A stretch of DNA of 64,000 nucleotides, from NCBI GenBank assembly GCA_973895155.1, contig OZ316898.1:12648001-12712000 (forward strand), in the 5' to 3' direction. Below, piece after piece: positions 34,216-45,290 of this stretch. The position numbers and the translations under genes are program-made. Source of the stretch: Marsupella aquatica (Eukaryota > Marchantiophyta). The number at the start of each line of letters is the position of its first letter. Within the stretch, counting starts at the first letter, position 1. The notes beneath the pieces were generated by a model, which saw nothing but the letters and a program-made list of their open reading frames with translations, was not told the DNA's origin and made no database searches.

Positions 34216-35460
34216 GAATTTGTTGTATGGGCCCCCAAAAAAGGGGCCCCAAAATACTTTGTCTGCAATAATATTATGGAATGCAATATTGGATTCCTAT
34301 CCTGTTCCACTTGTTGTCAATGAAGAGACCCAGGCAGAAGGACCCCAAATGTATTGTATTGCATATATACATAGTATTCAGGGTGAAATCATGATGACTT
34401 TTGTGAGAAGAGGAAAACACACATTGCTGAACAAAAATTAATGAGGGGAACATCAAATTCTTTTGTTTTTATTTCTGGAGAGGGCTTCATTACATAATTA
34501 TGTTCTTTTGATTTTTCTGACTGTTTTTTTGGGAGAGGAAATGGGCACTGGTGTACTTTTAATGTGATTGGTTTAAAACCTGTTTCTCCTTTTTTGGGTG
34601 GCCCGGGGTGGAAGATTAAGGGTGTTCTGGGGAAGGGACACAAAAAGACTGGGGAGGGGCCTTTTTAAAACTTTCCCTCCTTCTGGGGTGGGCCGGGGTG
34701 GAGGATAAAGGGTATTTTAAGGGGACCAACACAAAGGACTCCGGTATGACACTGGTTATTAACAACATCTTTTAGTGGGATGGTTTTTTGGTGTATCTGT
34801 TAAGGAATAAATATAAGTATTAAAAGATGATACTTTCCAAGTCAAGTCCTGTGAACCACACCACACAGGTAAGAGTTTGTGTCTCAACAAGTCCCAAGGA
34901 TCATTTTCTGTAACCAAATGACCCTTATGAGTTGAAATTAAACAACATTGACTGTAATTGTTCTATTTTATTTGTCTTCCATATCTGTCTGCCAAATCTC
35001 GTGAAGCAATTTATCCCATAAACATTTTATCCTCTTGCTTGCTGCTCTTATTGCAAACTCACTCTTAACCCTTTCACGGGCCCCTTCACACATGGTTCTT
35101 GTCACATATGTCCTCGGGGGGTTAACTAAGTGTATATTTTGGGGTACCACGTGCGATCCGAGCCTAATATAAATAGACCTATTTTATAAAGAAAATATCC
35201 CAAAAATATTCTCTATTTTAATATTAATAACCTATTTTACTTTATAAAAATTATATATTAGAGAATATTCTATGAACATGAGTTTATAATACCTCCTTTT
35301 GCCTCCTACATTTTTTAAAAATTTAGTTAATTCATATCAAAAATACATATTTTGGATCGCACGTGGTTCCCAAGATTTTTTATAGTCAACCCCAAGCGTA
35401 TGTCCCTCGTAAAGCTTCTTGCCACATATGTCACTCATAAAGCGCGATGCAAAGTTACTT
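34216..35460. other. Gene-free, AT-rich interval with dispersed-repeat fragments
   Basis: 34553-34630 and 34675-34705 carry variants of a block ending gaagattaagggtgtt, also seen at 18355-18425. 35140-35400 is very AT-rich. No gene is seen. Confidence 0.5.
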
Positions 35461-35474
35461 TCCAGGGCTACAAT

Positions 35475-35650
35475 CTAGACTGAAAGCTCTAGGTCACCTA
35501 AACCACAACTGCACCTATAAATGGGCTTTCTAGACTGAAACCTCTAGGTCACCTAAACCACAACTGCACCTATAAAGGGGCTTTCCAAGGTTACACTCAA
35601 AACCTAAACCTCTACAGTAGGTAGCCCACACCATAACTGCACCTATGAAG
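35475..35650. repeat. Tandem repeat, unit about 55 bases
   Basis: ctagactgaaa starts at 35475 and 35530. Both units carry aggtcacctaaaccacaact and gcacctataaa. A third, diverged unit follows to about 35650. Confidence 0.85.
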
Positions 35651-35680
35651 GGTATGGGTTACAGTAGCTCTCAGAAACCT

Positions 35681-36110
35681 GGTTTGGACTTGTCTGACAA
35701 ATGAGGGGTCTGGACCCCAACATCCGACACGTTGTTAGGTATTTACTCAAGGTCTAGGGTTACGACATGTAACCATAGTTAGACTAATCGTAGTCGGAGA
35801 CGTGGTTAGGTTAACTAGGATGCATACTATATGCCAAGTGGTGTTTGCTTGGATAAGTGGAACTTAGGCTCATTGTTATGGAGCCACTTGAGAGATGAGG
35901 AGAGCTTACACTGTGGAGACTTGGTATGGCCGACGGGCTTAGAGTTCAGTAAAGCTCTCTTGTGTGTTCCTGTGGACGTAGCCTCAAGGAGGTGAACCAC
36001 GTATCTCGGTGTCGACTATTGTGCGTTGGATGGTTCATGGGCTTGCCGTTGCAATCGTCGTCTATGCTCAACACACGTGTCATACCCAGTCGGCCCACAC
36101 CCCGCCCCGA
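35681..36110. mobile_element. GC-rich TIR-like element split by the solo LTR
   Basis: The left end ggtttggacttgtctgacaa and then atgaggggtctggacccc match the element at 17880. After the LTR and its target duplication, C/G-rich sequence of the same kind resumes (cccgccccgacccagcctag). This reads as a nested insertion. The right end is not identified. Confidence 0.4.
35733..36073 (+). mobile_element. Ty1/copia-type solo LTR, copy 2
   Basis: A 341-base element starting TGTTAGG and ending CTCAACA, flanked by a perfect 5-base duplication CACGT (35728-35732 and 36074-36078). It is homologous to 4069-4414 (opposite orientation) and 50693-51037. There are no internal domains, so it is a solo LTR. 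Confidence 0.93.
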
Positions 36111-36444
36111 CCCAGCCTAGCTCGGTGTCGTCGGGAAAAAGAGTTTTTGAGTGAAGAAGGGTATGCTGATTTGGGTAGACTTGCCTTGGATTCAAATTTG
36201 TTGATTGGTTTACTCTGGTTGGGGAGAAAATGGTGTAAGACAAGTTTAAGCTTGAGAGATAAAGAAAAAAGAAGAATAAAAGAAGGCAAATGTTAGCAAG
36301 GGTTAAAAGAGTTTTTTTAAGGTTTAACCTGGTAGCGACATGTGGCAAGGTGTGAGCACCTGGACCATAAGTGGCAGTTTTTCAAGCTAAACGCGCTTGC
36401 TGTTTGAGGGGAGTAGTGAATGGAGTGGCGGCAAAAAAAAATTT

Positions 36445-36460
36445 GGGGGGGGGGGGGGGG
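36445..36460. repeat. Homopolymer run of 16 G
   Basis: An uninterrupted G run after an A run, at the start of the purine-skewed region. Length is likely to be unreliable in sequence data. Confidence 0.9.
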
Positions 36461-36469
36461 TTTGCTGTT

Positions 36470-38520
36470 GAATTTGTTTCTGTAAGATCCGTGGAGTAGA
36501 TAGAGTGCTAGAAAGCAGAGGGCGAGGGCGTTAATGAAGATTTTTAGCTGATAGAAACGGAAGAATGAGTTGAGAAATTCTGTGTACGAGAATCGAAGGA
36601 AGGGAACTTTTGTGTGGAGTTTTGGAGTGGACAGTGTGTAAAAAGAACAGAGGGCGATGGTAGCAGGGAGTTGAAAAGTTGGAACAAGAAAAGGAAGAAA
36701 TTCAATGAGCGAAGGATCGAGGCAGAACTGAAGAAAAGGACGATTCCAGCGATGGCGAGAGGCGGTTCGGAAGCGAAGAAAGGATTTGACTGAGAGTGGT
36801 GCTGAAAGTATTGACCTGAGCTAGGAAGAAGACGGCATGAGTGCAATTCCAGGGAAACAGCGGAGGAGAGGAATTGTCGAGAAAAGAGACAAATGCGGGG
36901 AGGGGAAAAGAGAGATGGCCATGGAGTACTGGATGGAAAAGTATTTTTCTCTAGTAAGGAAACCGGGTGATGCTGGTGAACGATGTTGAAGTTTGAGAGT
37001 TTTTTTTTGATGAAGTTAAGAGCCAGGAAAGATTTACAGAAGAACACAACAGTGAGGTGGAGTTTGATTAATTGAAATTGAGAGGAACAGTGTGAGTTAT
37101 TGGGGGCCGTGTACGCTCATTCGTGAGTTTTGAGTGAGAAGAGTGTAAATTCGTGTGCTGGGGAGACTAGAGACAACGGAAACTAAGGAGTGAATCAAGT
37201 TTGATGTGAAGAAAGGAAGAAAAACCGAGGAACAAATGCTATGGAGAATTGCAGGATACATTAAAACCAGGAGAAAGAAAACACGGAAGAGAAGAATCAA
37301 TTGAACTGGAGAAAACAGAGCTGCGGCTATGAAGCTCGGGGGAAAAGGCCTATGTGTGGATAAGAAGGAAATGAAAACTAGAAAATGAATAGATTCTTCT
37401 GAACAAAGTGTGACTCGAGTGCACGAAGCAAACAGGGAGATGATTCATAGGAACTGAGAATGAACGTGTTTTGTGTGTGGAAGAGGCGAGCTTGAGTAAT
37501 GGGCTTGGAGGAAGGAATGCGATGCACTTGGCAGAGAAACAAGTATGATTAAAGGTTGATACTTTCAAGCTAGAAAGGTTGGGAGTTTAAAAGTGATGGG
37601 TACTGTGCGAATTCAATAATGTTTTACAATTCGGCTCAGAAAGGATAATTGGGACCTTATGAAAATATTCTACACTAAACTAACTAAGACCAAATTATAG
37701 GGAGAAGCTAGGAAGAAGGAAAAGCCGAGAGTCTATTGCTGGAAAGGAATGCTTGTAATACCTTAGCTTCATAAAAAGGTGAAAATATTACAACCAGCAG
37801 GAAGAGGGTTAGGGATAGGAGAAGATAAATTACTTGGTGCGTTAATTTTATTTGGAGAAAAGAAGTAGGCAGAGTAGTACAGCCTGGAGGAAGTTCTTTC
37901 ACCTTTGGGATTGGGAAGTTAAACTGAAGAGACAAGAGGGAAGAAAATATGAGGAGCATAAAGTGGATAAGGAGGATGCCAAGAAGACAGAAGAGAGGCA
38001 ACAACTGAAGTTATGCAGCGATTGTCAAGGGGAAAAATAGATGACTGAAACTCGAGCTGAGAAAGAAATGAGCTGAACTAGTGACCAGGGAACATGACCA
38101 AAACTGAGGAGAAGACAGCCTAGGACTAGAGATGGTACTCGGACTTGAAAATACTTGATATAACTAATGACCAAAACCCATTTATTAATTGAGAATAACC
38201 AAAGACAGTTGGATTTTGGAATTTTCATGAAAATAGTATGAAATGAGGATACAAGATGTTTGGAAGTTGACGAAATAAAATTAAGAAGGAAAAGCAAGCG
38301 TTAGAGTTTGGAAGGAAGAAGAAAGAAATAAAAACTAAAGTTGAATACAAATTAAAAACACTATTATAAAGTTAGAATAAAGGAAAATAAAGTAAGAAAT
38401 GAGTTTGGAGTTTAGGGTTAGGGTTGAGCTAAAAGATTAAACTTCCAAATTAAGTATTGAAAAGAATGAATAAGGAGAACATTTGATAGAAAGTGAAAGA
38501 TCTACATGAATTAAGTCTAT
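36470..38520. other. 2-kb purine-skewed, gene-free tract
   Basis: The plus strand is strongly enriched in A and G (words such as gaggaa, gaagaaag, ggagaag) for about 2 kb, without being a simple repeat. Minus-strand frames here (for example 36544-37047, 167 codons) are rich in Ser/Phe/Leu/Pro as expected from pyrimidine skew and show no domain. It could be a decayed element or an intron-like sequence; no partner is found in the window. Confidence 0.55.
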
Positions 38521-38574
38521 CTTATACTAATATGTGGAAATGCTAAGAAAAAGGAAGGGAAGGAAAACGACATG

Positions 38575-38772
38575 ATGGGTCCCCAAGACTTTAGAGGCCG
38601 AAGACCTTTCCATGCCGCTTCAAACAGTTTCCCGGACACCGGCCTGACCCGGGCCGTCCCGGCCAGCCAGGGAATATGAGCAAATATCTGACATTTGACC
38701 CATTTTGGAGCGACAAATGACATGTTGTAGTGTCTTACAACATGACAACTTGTCTGTCAATTCAAACCGGGC
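38575..38772. mobile_element. Fragment of the GC-rich TIR-like family
   Basis: The right end acttgtctgtcaattcaaac followed by cgggc (38748-38772) resembles 18191-18212. The preceding cctgacccgggccgtcccgg block is similar in composition to the other members. The left end is not identified. Confidence 0.35.
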
Positions 38773-39548
38773 TCAGAAATACACTCTCATTAAATACACA
38801 CTCCACAAAAGGTGTAGAGTGCTCCACCTTGTATGGTGACCAGTGAGTCATGGAATGATGGAATAGAGCATGGAATGGCTTTTATAGGGGAAGGTGTGGT
38901 TTTACCCTCAATAAGGACAAAACTGTTGAAGCACTCTGAACAAAACTACACTAAGTGAACATACATAACAAACAGATACATGGAGTGGAGAAAGTATAGA
39001 TTTCCTTCTAAGATTTCTTATTTTCATTCTTATATGGGGTCAAGTAACAGGTAATCAGGGTAGTAGATAATGAATGTCGAACAGTATGGGATTGTACATA
39101 TACTTTGTCCATGCGCAGTCTGCGATGTCAACGGATTTGGAGCACAGACGCCAGAGCCTGCTACTAGCGATGTCGCCTATTTAGCCTCCTCATTGTCAAG
39201 CTACTGTAATCGTTCGCGATCAAGCTAGAGGTAGGCAGACATGTCCCAGCCTACGTAAGGAGGAACATGAGGATCAACCTGTTGAGTGATGCGCCCGTGG
39301 ATTGCAAAGGGAGCAATTGGGATCAGGTTGGATTCGGTTTGGCATGCAACGAGAGCTAGAGAAGGGAGGGTTGGAAACGGTCAAGTTATACGGAGTGTTC
39401 AGGTGGTATTTTGGGTGATTTGTTACTTGGACAGAAGACAGTAATGCGCTGAATGGTATTGTGAACAAAGCACGGCCTCGAAGCCCAATTGTGACCAGTT
39501 TTAGTGGGTGGGACTGATCAGACACAATGAAAGATTGGCATAGGAATT
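38773..39548. other. Gene-free interval
   Basis: No gene is recognised. The 142-codon minus-strand frame at 39274-39702 overlaps repeat A and has no family resemblance. Confidence 0.45.
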
Positions 39549-39550
39549 CG

Positions 39551-40800
39551 GGGGGACTGGTAGAGAGGTTATAATTGTCCTTAGATTTCTTATAGACGAG
39601 AATAGTTCCCCGAGTGGTACGAGTACCGGCGAAGTAGGAAGTCACACTAGTTGGAAAACTTGCGCACATTAACCATTGTTGCTCCGAGGCCCACGATAAC
39701 AAGAACCCGGTTCGATACCAAGATACGCTATAATGAGGCGACTGAAATCTTCAAGGACGCATAATCAAAGGCAAGATCCTGTATGGGGGGCTGTCATCGT
39801 TATTCTCGGTCGTGCTTGCTTTGGACAGCAATATAGGAAGTACATGTCTCGGTATAAGCCGAGAAAACATACCAAGATTATACAAAGCTTCCTCGTTGTA
39901 GCTTTGTTCAAACTTAGGCCGATTCATCCAGAAACTTACTGATGCTTGATGATACTGTTTGGTTAATAAGCTGATATAAGTTAGTCCAAATACGTCTTCT
40001 TTCAAACCTTGCAATTAACCGTATACCCATGACAACTCTGAGAGATTTAGCCTGTCAAACTCAATTGCCGAGACCCACTTAAACACAGTATCAGGTTCAA
40101 CTCTCTCCCTTCCAGAACCCATCACAAGATAAGCGAAAGCATGCAGCATATATATATATAATGTTGATCCTAATACACGCCTTATTTGTCTTATTGAACA
40201 CCCACTTTACAAACAGAAATAGAGTATGGTAACAGCCAGGAAAGCTGAACTGACAATGAGAGAAGGAACGATTAGACAAAGAGGGAAAGTCTCTCATTGA
40301 TGGAGCTTGGTGAATTTCTAGCACATCTGCGAAATCAAGAAGTACCCACAAATCATTCGATTCAAAGATTATGTGTCCGTCTCCACATGCTGTATTGCAG
40401 AGTGGATGGTGTGCGGCTCAGGCATTGCCTCGCTTCCAATCCATGCACATCTTGAGGAAAGTACTTCATAACCGAGACGGACATATGTGAGCCGATCCGA
40501 CGAGGCTGGGGGGAACTGGTAGAGAGGTTATATATATACTCAAATTTCATATAGAGGAAAACAGTTTCGCGAGTCGTCCGTAGGGTAGGAAGTCACTGGT
40601 TGCAAAACTTGTGCACTGTAACAATTGTTGGTCCGAGGTCCATGATGCCAGGAACCCGGTCGGATAACAAAAGAGTCTATAATGAGGTGACAGAAATCTT
40701 CGGGGAGATATATAACCAAGGGCAAGATCCTGTATGATGCTGTCATTGTGCTTCTCGGTCGGACAGCAACATATGACGCACATGTCTCGGTGTACGCCTT
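39551..40800. repeat. Repeat block A-B-A'
   Basis: Unit A (39551-39858) and unit A' (40508-40798) are diverged direct repeats sharing actggtagagaggtta, gtaggaagtcac, gaacccggt, gcaagatcctgtatg and acatgtctcggt. Between them, unit B (39985-40506) is homologous to 47388-48037 next to the bS6 gene (gagatttagcctgtcaaact, cgaaatcaagaagtacccac, gctgtattgcagagtggatg). The A pair flanking B resembles an LTR-like or tandem arrangement, but no TG...CA ends are clear. Confidence 0.75.
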
Positions 40801-41057
40801 CATATTAATACTTGCTCTTGCACATTTTTGCATTCCCTTTTTTACGCAAATCCAAATTCTCTAAGATTGAATGCCGGAGAGTATAAAAAACCATTCCCAG
40901 GAAATCTAGAGTATAAAGAAGGGAAAAGGCTACACATGTCCCCACCAAACTTCTTATTTTACAGCACATAAGCACTCTCGACAGCTGATTGAGGTGGCTT
41001 TACCCGCTTCTGCTCCTTCGCGATTATACTCACATAACTAGACGTGTCTCACTGAAA
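40801..41057. other. Short spacer without recognised content
   Basis: No gene or clear repeat is seen before the SURNod19 3' flank begins. Confidence 0.5.
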
Positions 41058-41208
41058 AATGTGGAGGTTTAACCTAGTCAACATCTTGCTCTCCGAATCG
41101 TATGGACCCTAGTGAAATGGGGCATGCATATCGTGTCCGATGTCAAGACGTGTGGGGTATTTCCTCCCCCTTCTTGAATTCACGCCGTTTGTTGCTCGCT
41201 GAGCAAAC
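41058..41208 (-). repeat. 3' flank of SURNod19 unit, copy 3
   Basis: Homologous to 13561-13722 and 23818-23967 (gtggaggtttaacctagtca ... gagcaaacctag). Here the flank is uninterrupted, showing the pre-insertion arrangement. Confidence 0.8.
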
Positions 41209-43454
41209 CTAGTTGGTCACCTCTTCAATGTAGTTGATAGGATCTGCAACATGAATGGTAAAAACACTCATAACACCAGTATGAGCCTTCTCAGCGTTGT
41301 ACAATCCGTCGAAGTTAACTTGCTCCCACGCATCAAGATAGACACTTCCAGGCTTGGGGAAGCATGTGGTCATTCCGACAACATAGCCTGCTTCATCACC
41401 AGCTTCGACACCCTTGCCGTAAATTGGCACCGATTCGCAAATTACGACACCATTCTGGGGCATCAATGAGTATCTGTTAGCTCATGCACGGCCGAAACAG
41501 ATAGACAAACACATTCAAAAACCTCTCGTCCTCATATCCAGCAACAGCATTCAGAATTGGTGAAATATAAGGTAGTTAATAGATAACTTTGATTTCGAAA
41601 GTAGACCTATTGAAATTCCCACGGATACGAGGCTACTGGCACTTCGAAGAATACCTTGTCATATATTATACCACCCATGCCTCCAGCATGTTGATGCAAA
41701 ACTGCCTGAATGATATCCCCACCAACTGGCAGAGCTGCAATCGCGTGGCGGCGATCGATGCAAGCGTTACCTGACTCCTTGTTGCACTCTGGCACTTCAT
41801 ACTCAGTCTGCTCACACATTCAAGCGAAAGAAATTATACTCGCAACCATTGTTGGACGAGGCCATATCTTTAATATATGCTCGCCTCAGCTCAAAACCAA
41901 TTAACCATTTCAATAGCCAGAAGGAACTCACCTTGCAGCTTGGCGTTTCATCCAACGAAGTCCTGGGGTCAGTAGCATCAAGGAGGTAGGTTCTGACAGG
42001 GACAATCGTCGCGTCCCATTCCACCCATGTTACTACGTACTTCAGATACAACTTCCTGCTTGGGAGAGCAGCGTTCTCCTTCACAGCGCACTGGGTCTTA
42101 TCGTAACAACAGCGCGCACCCCCTCTGTATCCTGGTGCTAGGGGACGTCCTCTGGAATCCGTGGTCACTCCATAAGCCTCACATAAACATTCCAAACAGC
42201 TGGCAACATCACCGATCTCATTGTTAAACAGCATATCATCAACTACTGAAATATTCGGAATTGAGGTCAATATACGAAGAGAACTAGAATTTTCAAAACT
42301 TCAAGCCTCTGATACCATCAAATAGGGAACCCGAAGTTTCTATCTCTATGAGATTAAACTGGACCACGCTAATACCTGGTTGCATCCACAGCTCCGCGTG
42401 TATCAATGGCGTGCACGTTGAGGTACCACGCTTCCTCGTATCCCTCTGGAATTGCTGCTGGATTCCCTGTTTCAAGAGCATAGGGAGCAGGAATGCTTGC
42501 GTCGGTGTGCCTGGTCTCAGAACCCACGCCAAAGAAGGTTGTGTCCTGACTGTCCGTGCAAGTTCCTTGCCTCGTCTCCTGCATTGATTCGTTTGCTATC
42601 AGCAGGCAAAATCAAATCCAAATCATTGTGCCCTAAAATACTGTCTATAGTATTGTGTCCATAATGCACACTTCTCTAATCATTCTGAATTCGGTCTTGT
42701 CAATTGCAGTTACTCCCAGATATTACGAGGACTCTGCATAACTATTGACAAGACAGTGCTGACCTGCTTCACATCAGCCCCTTCCTGGAACTGTATGCGA
42801 TGTAAATGACCTTCGTGCATGTTGAACACAACGGTTGGATCGGTAATCTTTCTGGGGCTCGAGCTCACGAGCTCCTTGTAACCCTTTTTCACGAAAACCT
42901 TGATCACCACCCAGTGATGCAGATACACCTCATACAAAGGCACTGACATTCCGTTCTCATCGACCACCTAAGAAAAGGCCAATCAAGGGTTAAACAAATG
43001 AGCAGCCTGAGGTGACAACTACGAAAAAGTCTCCAGGTAGTAATTTAGACAACCTTTCAAGATCCAGTCGATACTCAAGGTCAGAACCCACGAATAGCTA
43101 GTACGGTTTGAATGAGCATTTATGTGCCTTAGGAATATTGGTGACATTGAGCTGTGTCACCAACTACTTAACTTCGATGTGCTGCTACCATACGAGTCCA
43201 ATCGCAAGCCCGTCAAAAGGAAACGATATGAGGTCATCATGACAGTGTTTTCAAACCTCTGCATAATAGTTGCGCAAGCCGATGTGGCCCTCAGGCATCT
43301 CAAGCGGCTTATAACTATCCACCACATCCCCTGAGCCCAGCTCAAACGCCGGTGAATGATAAGTTGTCGTGTGAACTACTTCTGCAACTATGACTGACAC
43401 CAGCGAAAGGCAGGCCACAAGGGCTAATACCCATAGATTGCTGAAGTTCCTCAT
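41209..43454 (-). CDS. SURNod19-family secreted protein, copy 3 (six coding exons)
   Basis: Third intact paralogue: exons 43454-43257, 42967-42764, 42578-42376, 42199-41932, 41807-41655, 41454-41209 (stop), about 423 aa, with the same sizes and phases as copy 1. A signal peptide (LWVLALVACLSLVSVIVA) precedes a Cys-containing extracellular-type protein with YLHHW, CLECLCEAYGVT, CIDRRHAIAALPVGG and YVVGMTTCFPKPGS. Intron 4 is short, about 124 nt against about 349 in copies 1 and 2, an internal deletion that spares the splice sites. The predicted leader intron (43785-43465) and the upstream block with TGACGTCA are shared with copy 1. In exons 4-6 it is closest to copy 1; in exons 1-2 it is closest to copy 2. 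The family is known from stress and nodulation responses; its biochemistry is unknown. Confidence 0.9.
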
Positions 43455-43464
43455 GGCTCTCCAC

Positions 43465-43785
43465 CTACAATGGAAACACAACACAAAACAAAACCAACAG
43501 AAGTTGTGCTCAATGAAAATAATGCCCCTGTAAATACCAGAGGATTTGCTGGCGAAAAGCGTGAAGCAATCAATTTGCGAAGGGACCAAATCGGCTTCAT
43601 TTACCAACAGTGCTTTCAACCGGAGTGGGAGCATGGACTAAATACGTCCATCGACTGTATGCATAGCAGAGTCCGACTAGCTCCACAGACGAGAAACGCG
43701 CAGAGGGAATGAATGAAATGTTACAGAGAGACCCACACAAATCTACAGATGCACAAAAACAGAGCGGCAGAGAAAGAGCGCTAAC
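43465..43785 (-). other. Predicted 5' UTR intron of SURNod19 copy 3
   Basis: Donor TGGAG|gttagc at 43786/43785 and acceptor ttgtag|GTGGAGAGCC at 43465/43464, the same sites as in copy 1, just before the ATG at 43454. Confidence 0.6.
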
Positions 43786-44077
43786 CTCCAAGCCTTGCTT
43801 TGCACTACTCCCTTCCCTGGCACCCGATTGAGAAGCCGTCTGAACCTCTGCTCAGGTGAACGAAATCCAATCCAAATCTACACCTCAAGATGGTGTTTAA
43901 CACGAGAGACCATAACTTCGACGACAAGAAGCAGGATCCCACATCCTCGATCCAAATTATCCACGTCCGAACATAGAGCCTCCTGGCAATTCACCTCTCC
44001 ATTCAGAACTCTGGTCGGACCGAATGAGCATTGTCGGGACACGTTTCGTGCTCTTCAGGCCCACCATCCGAATAGTC

Positions 44078-44086
44078 TGACGTCAC
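44078..44086 (-). promoter_or_regulatory. TGACGTCAC site upstream of SURNod19 copy 3
   Basis: The palindrome TGACGTCA is embedded in sequence conserved with copy 1 (caccatccgaatagt before it, ttacacgctttacacttctt after it). It is a typical bZIP target; regulation is inferred from conservation only. Confidence 0.4.
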
Positions 44087-44424
44087 GAATCTCCACCATT
44101 TTCCTGCGCTTACACGCTTTACACTTCTTGTCCAGAACTTTTCTCATTCTCCCTTGAAGTCACCGAACCTTCCGAATCCTCCATTTTCTTCATACAAAGT
44201 GACAATTGAAGGTGTGGCCGGCAACAATTCAAGGACTTCTTTGTTTTTCGTAGCAAAAAATCTTACATGACCCCAACAGGAAACTGGACTTGCAACTCAT
44301 ATTAAAATGCATACGCATATGTATATGTGCCAAACAACAAAAAACGCCATAACAAGAGGTAGGAATAAAGCAGCAAAACAAGGAAAACAACCTAGGGAGA
44401 CCAAAAAGGAAAAACTAACCAACT

Positions 44425-44553
44425 GGCTTTGGTCAGTTGTCCAGAGGATGAGCCTAGAACCGAGAGGTCCTAGGTTCAATCCTCCCTCCATAAGGGGTGT
44501 GGGGTGTGTTATCCTCTGTTGGATGGGCCTGCTTTCGGTTTTCAAGGCAAAAA
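44425..44553 (+). mobile_element. tRNA-derived SINE, second copy with internal deletion
   Basis: It shares ccagaggatgagcctagaac, the B-box ggttcaatcctccct, tcctctgttggatgggcctg and ttttcaaggcaaaaaaa with the SINE at 32660. About 100 bases of the middle are absent. Target duplications are not clear. Confidence 0.75.
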
Positions 44554-44569
44554 AACCTACACTAGGACG

Positions 44570-44850
44570 GCCAAAAAGCCAAAAAGCCCAAGTCCCCCGC
44601 AAAAGAACTAAAGGGGCAAAACAATGAAAAAAACACTAGAGAGACCAAAAAGGAAAAGAGCCCCACCCAGGAATACTTTATAGAGCTTGGGAGTAAACAC
44701 AGAGGAGGGTCATGATGAGGAACTTGAGCCCAACTGAGCAAGCCCCCAGGAGGGTCATGATTAGGAATTTGAGCCCCACTGAGCAAGCCCCACCCGGGAA
44801 TACTTTATAGAGCTTAGGGTAGGAGGGTCAAAAAGAGGAATTTGACTAGA
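44570..44850. repeat. Local tandem duplications
   Basis: ggaggagggtcatgat-like units occur at about 44703, 44749 and 44822. The block cccacccaggaatactttat with agagctt occurs at 44662 and again at 44797. No gene is seen. Confidence 0.75.
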
Positions 44851-44884
44851 GAACCCAAAACCAATCCGCTCGCCACATGAAGGC

Positions 44885-45290
44885 TACCGTAGTAAATGCC
44901 TGAGCACTCTCTAGTGCAACCCACAGGATATCCAATTTTGTACTACACATGCCTTACATTCATTACTTAATTCTGCTTCACTCAAAGTCTGATTTCAATA
45001 GAGAGAATTTATCCACCTCTCGAGCCTCCAATGTCAAGACTCTTGTAAAGATAATGAGAACAGAGTCCACCGATGGAAGCACGCAAACAGGACATTAAGC
45101 TGACGAGTGTCAGCTGTAGAACATAGGTAAACGCAGTTCACTTGATCTCTTTGCATGTGGAGTGTCACACATGATCACTTCTCAACAGAATGGTAGGTCC
45201 ATGGACGTTCACTCTGCTCGATCTCAAGCTGAGCCCATATTCAGGTACACTCTACAGAAGTTTCGCACCATGTTTCTCGTCTATCATACA
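44885..45290. repeat. Dispersed repeat, copy B (partner at 33700-34215)
   Basis: The same ordered blocks as copy A, with indels. It is probably a relic of the same element. No open frame. Confidence 0.75.

Noticed and set aside
36544-37047. 167-codon minus-strand frame rich in Ser/Phe/Leu
   Set aside because: It follows from the pyrimidine skew of that strand and has no domain, start context or paralogue support.
39274-39702. 142-codon minus-strand frame as a gene
   Set aside because: It runs into repeat unit A, and the second copy of that unit (A') has a different frame; no family match.
41607-42270. Extended frames running out of SURNod19 exons 4 and 5 into flanking introns
   Set aside because: The three paralogues diverge there by indels and stops; the shared splice sites (ccag|C and gcag|ACT) give consistent phases instead.
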